A stretch of DNA of 8,549 nt from an uncultured beta proteobacterium (GTDB taxonomy: Bacteria; Pseudomonadota; Gammaproteobacteria; Burkholderiales; Burkholderiaceae_C): contig CAIQEX010000719.1 of assembly GCA_903870955.1 (NCBI GenBank), forward strand, positions 1 to 8,549, in the 5' to 3' direction. The position numbers were made by a program, and so were the translations under genes. The notes beneath the pieces are model-generated. The model did not search any database. It saw only the letters and a program-made list of their open reading frames with translations, and was not told the DNA's origin. Shown piece by piece: positions 7,268 through 8,549 of the stretch (positions are counted from its first letter, which is position 1; every line of letters begins with the position of its first letter).

Positions 7268-8194
7268 TTGCTACCCGCCTACATCACGCACGTTGACTGC
7301 ACCCGCCATGAGATGGGGACAGACCATCCCGAATGCCCCGAACGCCTGGGTGCCATCAATGACATGTTGTTAACCAAAGGGCTGCTGGATTACATGAGCA
7401 GCTACGACGCGCCGCTGGCTACCGAGGCCCAACTGGTTCGCGCCCATTTGCCTGACTACGTCCACAGCATCCTGAACTCGGCCCCTGCCGAAGGTTACTT
7501 TCGGGTCGACCCCGACACCAGCATGAACCCCTACACCGCCATAGCGGCCCTGCGCGCCGCCGGTGCATTGGTGCAGGCTACTGACCTGGTGATTGCTGGT
7601 GGTGTGCCATCGGCCTTTTGCAGTGTGCGCCCTCCGGGCCACCACGCCGAGCGCGGCTCTGCCATGGGTTTTTGCTTTTTCAACAATGTCGCCGTGGGTG
7701 TGATGCATGCGCTGGAACACCATGGCCTGCAACGCGTCGCGCTGATCGACTTCGATGTGCACCACGGCAACGGCAGCGAGGACATTTTGCAGAACGACCC
7801 CCGCATCTTGATGTGTTCGATTTTTGAGTCCGGCATCTACCCCTTCTCTGGTGAAAACAGCACCGCCAACAACATGGTGAACGTGGGTCTGCCTTCGCGT
7901 TCTGGTTCTGAGAAATTCCGCGATGCAGTCAGCTCGCACTGGATACCCGCACTTGACGCATTTGAGCCGCAACTGATTTATATTTCAGCCGGCTTTGACG
8001 GTCACCGTGAGGACGACATGGGCAACCTCGGCCTGGTCGAGGCCGACTATGCCTGGGTAACCAAACAACTCATGGATGTGGCACGACGCCACAGTCTTGG
8101 GCGCATGATTTCCTGCCTTGAAGGCGGATATGTCTTAAGCCCCCTTGCACGCAGCGCCACCGCGCACGTCAAGGTGCTGATAGGCGCAGATTGA
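7268..8194 (+). CDS. HDAC-family zinc-dependent deacetylase, 308 aa
   Basis: This is a cytoplasmic arginase/deacetylase-fold amidohydrolase of the histone deacetylase, AcuC and acetylpolyamine amidohydrolase superfamily. It removes acetyl groups from lysine side chains or small amines. The family motifs run in order: HPECPERL (20-27); RPPGHHAERGSAMGFCFFNN (121-140) with the catalytic His pair 125/126; DFDVHHGNG (161-169) giving zinc ligands Asp163 and His165; SAGFDGHREDDMGNLGL (240-256) with zinc ligand Asp244; and LEGGY with the likely catalytic Tyr288. All expected active-site residues are present and the length is normal, so it should be active. The start is TTG with AGGAGA 6 nt upstream; the resulting MLPAYITHVDCTRHEMG matches the usual opening of bacterial members. 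No convincing -35/-10 pair was found. The substrate cannot be told from sequence; a protein-lysine target is suggested by the next gene, and acetylpolyamine is the alternative. Confidence 0.93.
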   Translation: MLPAYITHVDCTRHEMGTDHPECPERLGAINDMLLTKGLLDYMSSYDAPLATEAQLVRAHLPDYVHSILNSAPAEGYFRVDPDTSMNPYTAIAALRAAGALVQATDLVIAGGVPSAFCSVRPPGHHAERGSAMGFCFFNNVAVGVMHALEHHGLQRVALIDFDVHHGNGSEDILQNDPRILMCSIFESGIYPFSGENSTANNMVNVGLPSRSGSEKFRDAVSSHWIPALDAFEPQLIYISAGFDGHREDDMGNLGLVEADYAWVTKQLMDVARRHSLGRMISCLEGGYVLSPLARSATAHVKVLIGAD

Positions 8195-8198
8195 ACTT

Positions 8199-8549
8199 AT
8201 GGACAAACACTACCTCACACCTCTTTTTGCACCCCAATCCATTCTTGTTTTTGCTGGTTCTAACGACAGCGACGAAGGCCACACGCCACAGGCCAGACAG
8301 GTGGCTGAAAACCTGAAGGCCCAGCAATTCAAGGGCACGCTGCATTTTCTGGACATTCATACCAGCGGCACCCTAGCCGAACTGGCCCAAACCCGTGCCG
8401 ACCTGGCCATCATCGCCCTGCCCGCAGAGGATGTGCTGGCCGCGCTGGAAATTGCCGGGCGCATGACCTGCCGCTCGGCCCTCATCATCTCCAGCGGCAT
8501 CACCGCCGAGCAGTCCGTGGCACTGAAAAAAGTGGCCAAGCGCGAAAAC
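8199..8549 (+). CDS. Acyl-CoA synthetase (NDP-forming) / PatZ-like acetyltransferase, N-terminal part (cut by window edge)
   Basis: The first 117 codons are present and the frame is still open at the right edge. The peptide starts MDKHYLTPLFAPQSILVFAGS, then has TLHFLDIHTSGTLAELAQTRADLAIIALP-type strands and CRSALIISSGI. This is the layout of the CoA-binding Rossmann domain that opens NDP-forming acyl-CoA synthetases and the related PatZ/Pat proteins, where a C-terminal GNAT domain acetylates protein lysines. The synthetase core and any GNAT domain would lie beyond the window, so enzyme and regulator cannot be told apart. The Gly-rich loop after the first strand (usually V-x-G-A-S) is altered to VFAGSNDSDEG. 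The ATG lies 4 bp after the deacetylase TGA with no obvious ribosome binding site of its own, pointing to co-transcription and possibly translational coupling. Confidence 0.68.
   Translation, partial: MDKHYLTPLFAPQSILVFAGSNDSDEGHTPQARQVAENLKAQQFKGTLHFLDIHTSGTLAELAQTRADLAIIALPAEDVLAALEIAGRMTCRSALIISSGITAEQSVALKKVAKREN

Noticed and set aside
7370..7972. Open frame (200 codons) on the minus strand opposite the deacetylase
   Set aside because: The deacetylase has all its catalytic motifs on the plus strand; the opposite frame has no recognisable domain or ribosome binding site.

Overview
The window looks like ordinary chromosomal DNA from a high-GC Gram-negative bacterium. It is most likely a betaproteobacterium of the order Burkholderiales, perhaps family Comamonadaceae. 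This placement is inferred from the protein types (a DnaE2 of proteobacterial style, a DUF748/AsmA-like envelope protein, and the opening residues of the acyl-CoA synthetase-like protein); no rRNA or other marker gene is present. I see no tRNA, rRNA, CRISPR array, insertion sequence or integrase. The window is almost fully coding, and the only sizeable gap is the roughly 200 bp divergent intergenic region at 7067-7267.

Layout. On the minus strand, reading right to left, are: dnaE2/imuC, an error-prone DNA polymerase III alpha subunit (true start near 7066, stop at 3878); a 1239-residue DUF748/AsmA-like envelope protein (3844 to 125), 33 bp further on; and, only 2 bp after its stop, the start of a PaiB-like FMN-binding protein that runs off the left edge. 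With gaps this short and no terminator between them, the three genes look like one operon. On the plus strand are a zinc-dependent HDAC-family deacetylase (7268-8194, TTG start with a strong ribosome binding site) and, 4 bp later, the N-terminal CoA-binding part of what looks like an NDP-forming acyl-CoA synthetase or PatZ-like protein acetyltransferase, cut by the right edge.

Regulation. The divergent intergenic region holds a near-perfect E. coli-type LexA (SOS) box, TACTGTATTTATACACAGTA at 7091-7110. It overlaps the -10 of a good sigma70-like promoter driving dnaE2. A second, weaker site with an intact CTGT-N8-ACAG core (7222-7237) lies about 30 bp before the deacetylase start. If LexA binds both, the region would be a two-sided SOS control point joining translesion synthesis and the downstream envelope genes to a lysine or small-molecule acetylation pair. 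The first box is strong evidence; the second is a hypothesis.

The most notable points are the solo dnaE2 (no imuA or imuB next to it) with its own SOS promoter, its probable co-transcription with a DUF748 protein and a PaiB-like protein, the deacetylase/acyl-CoA synthetase pair, and the second LexA-like site. None of the families present is new; any novelty lies in the arrangement and regulation.
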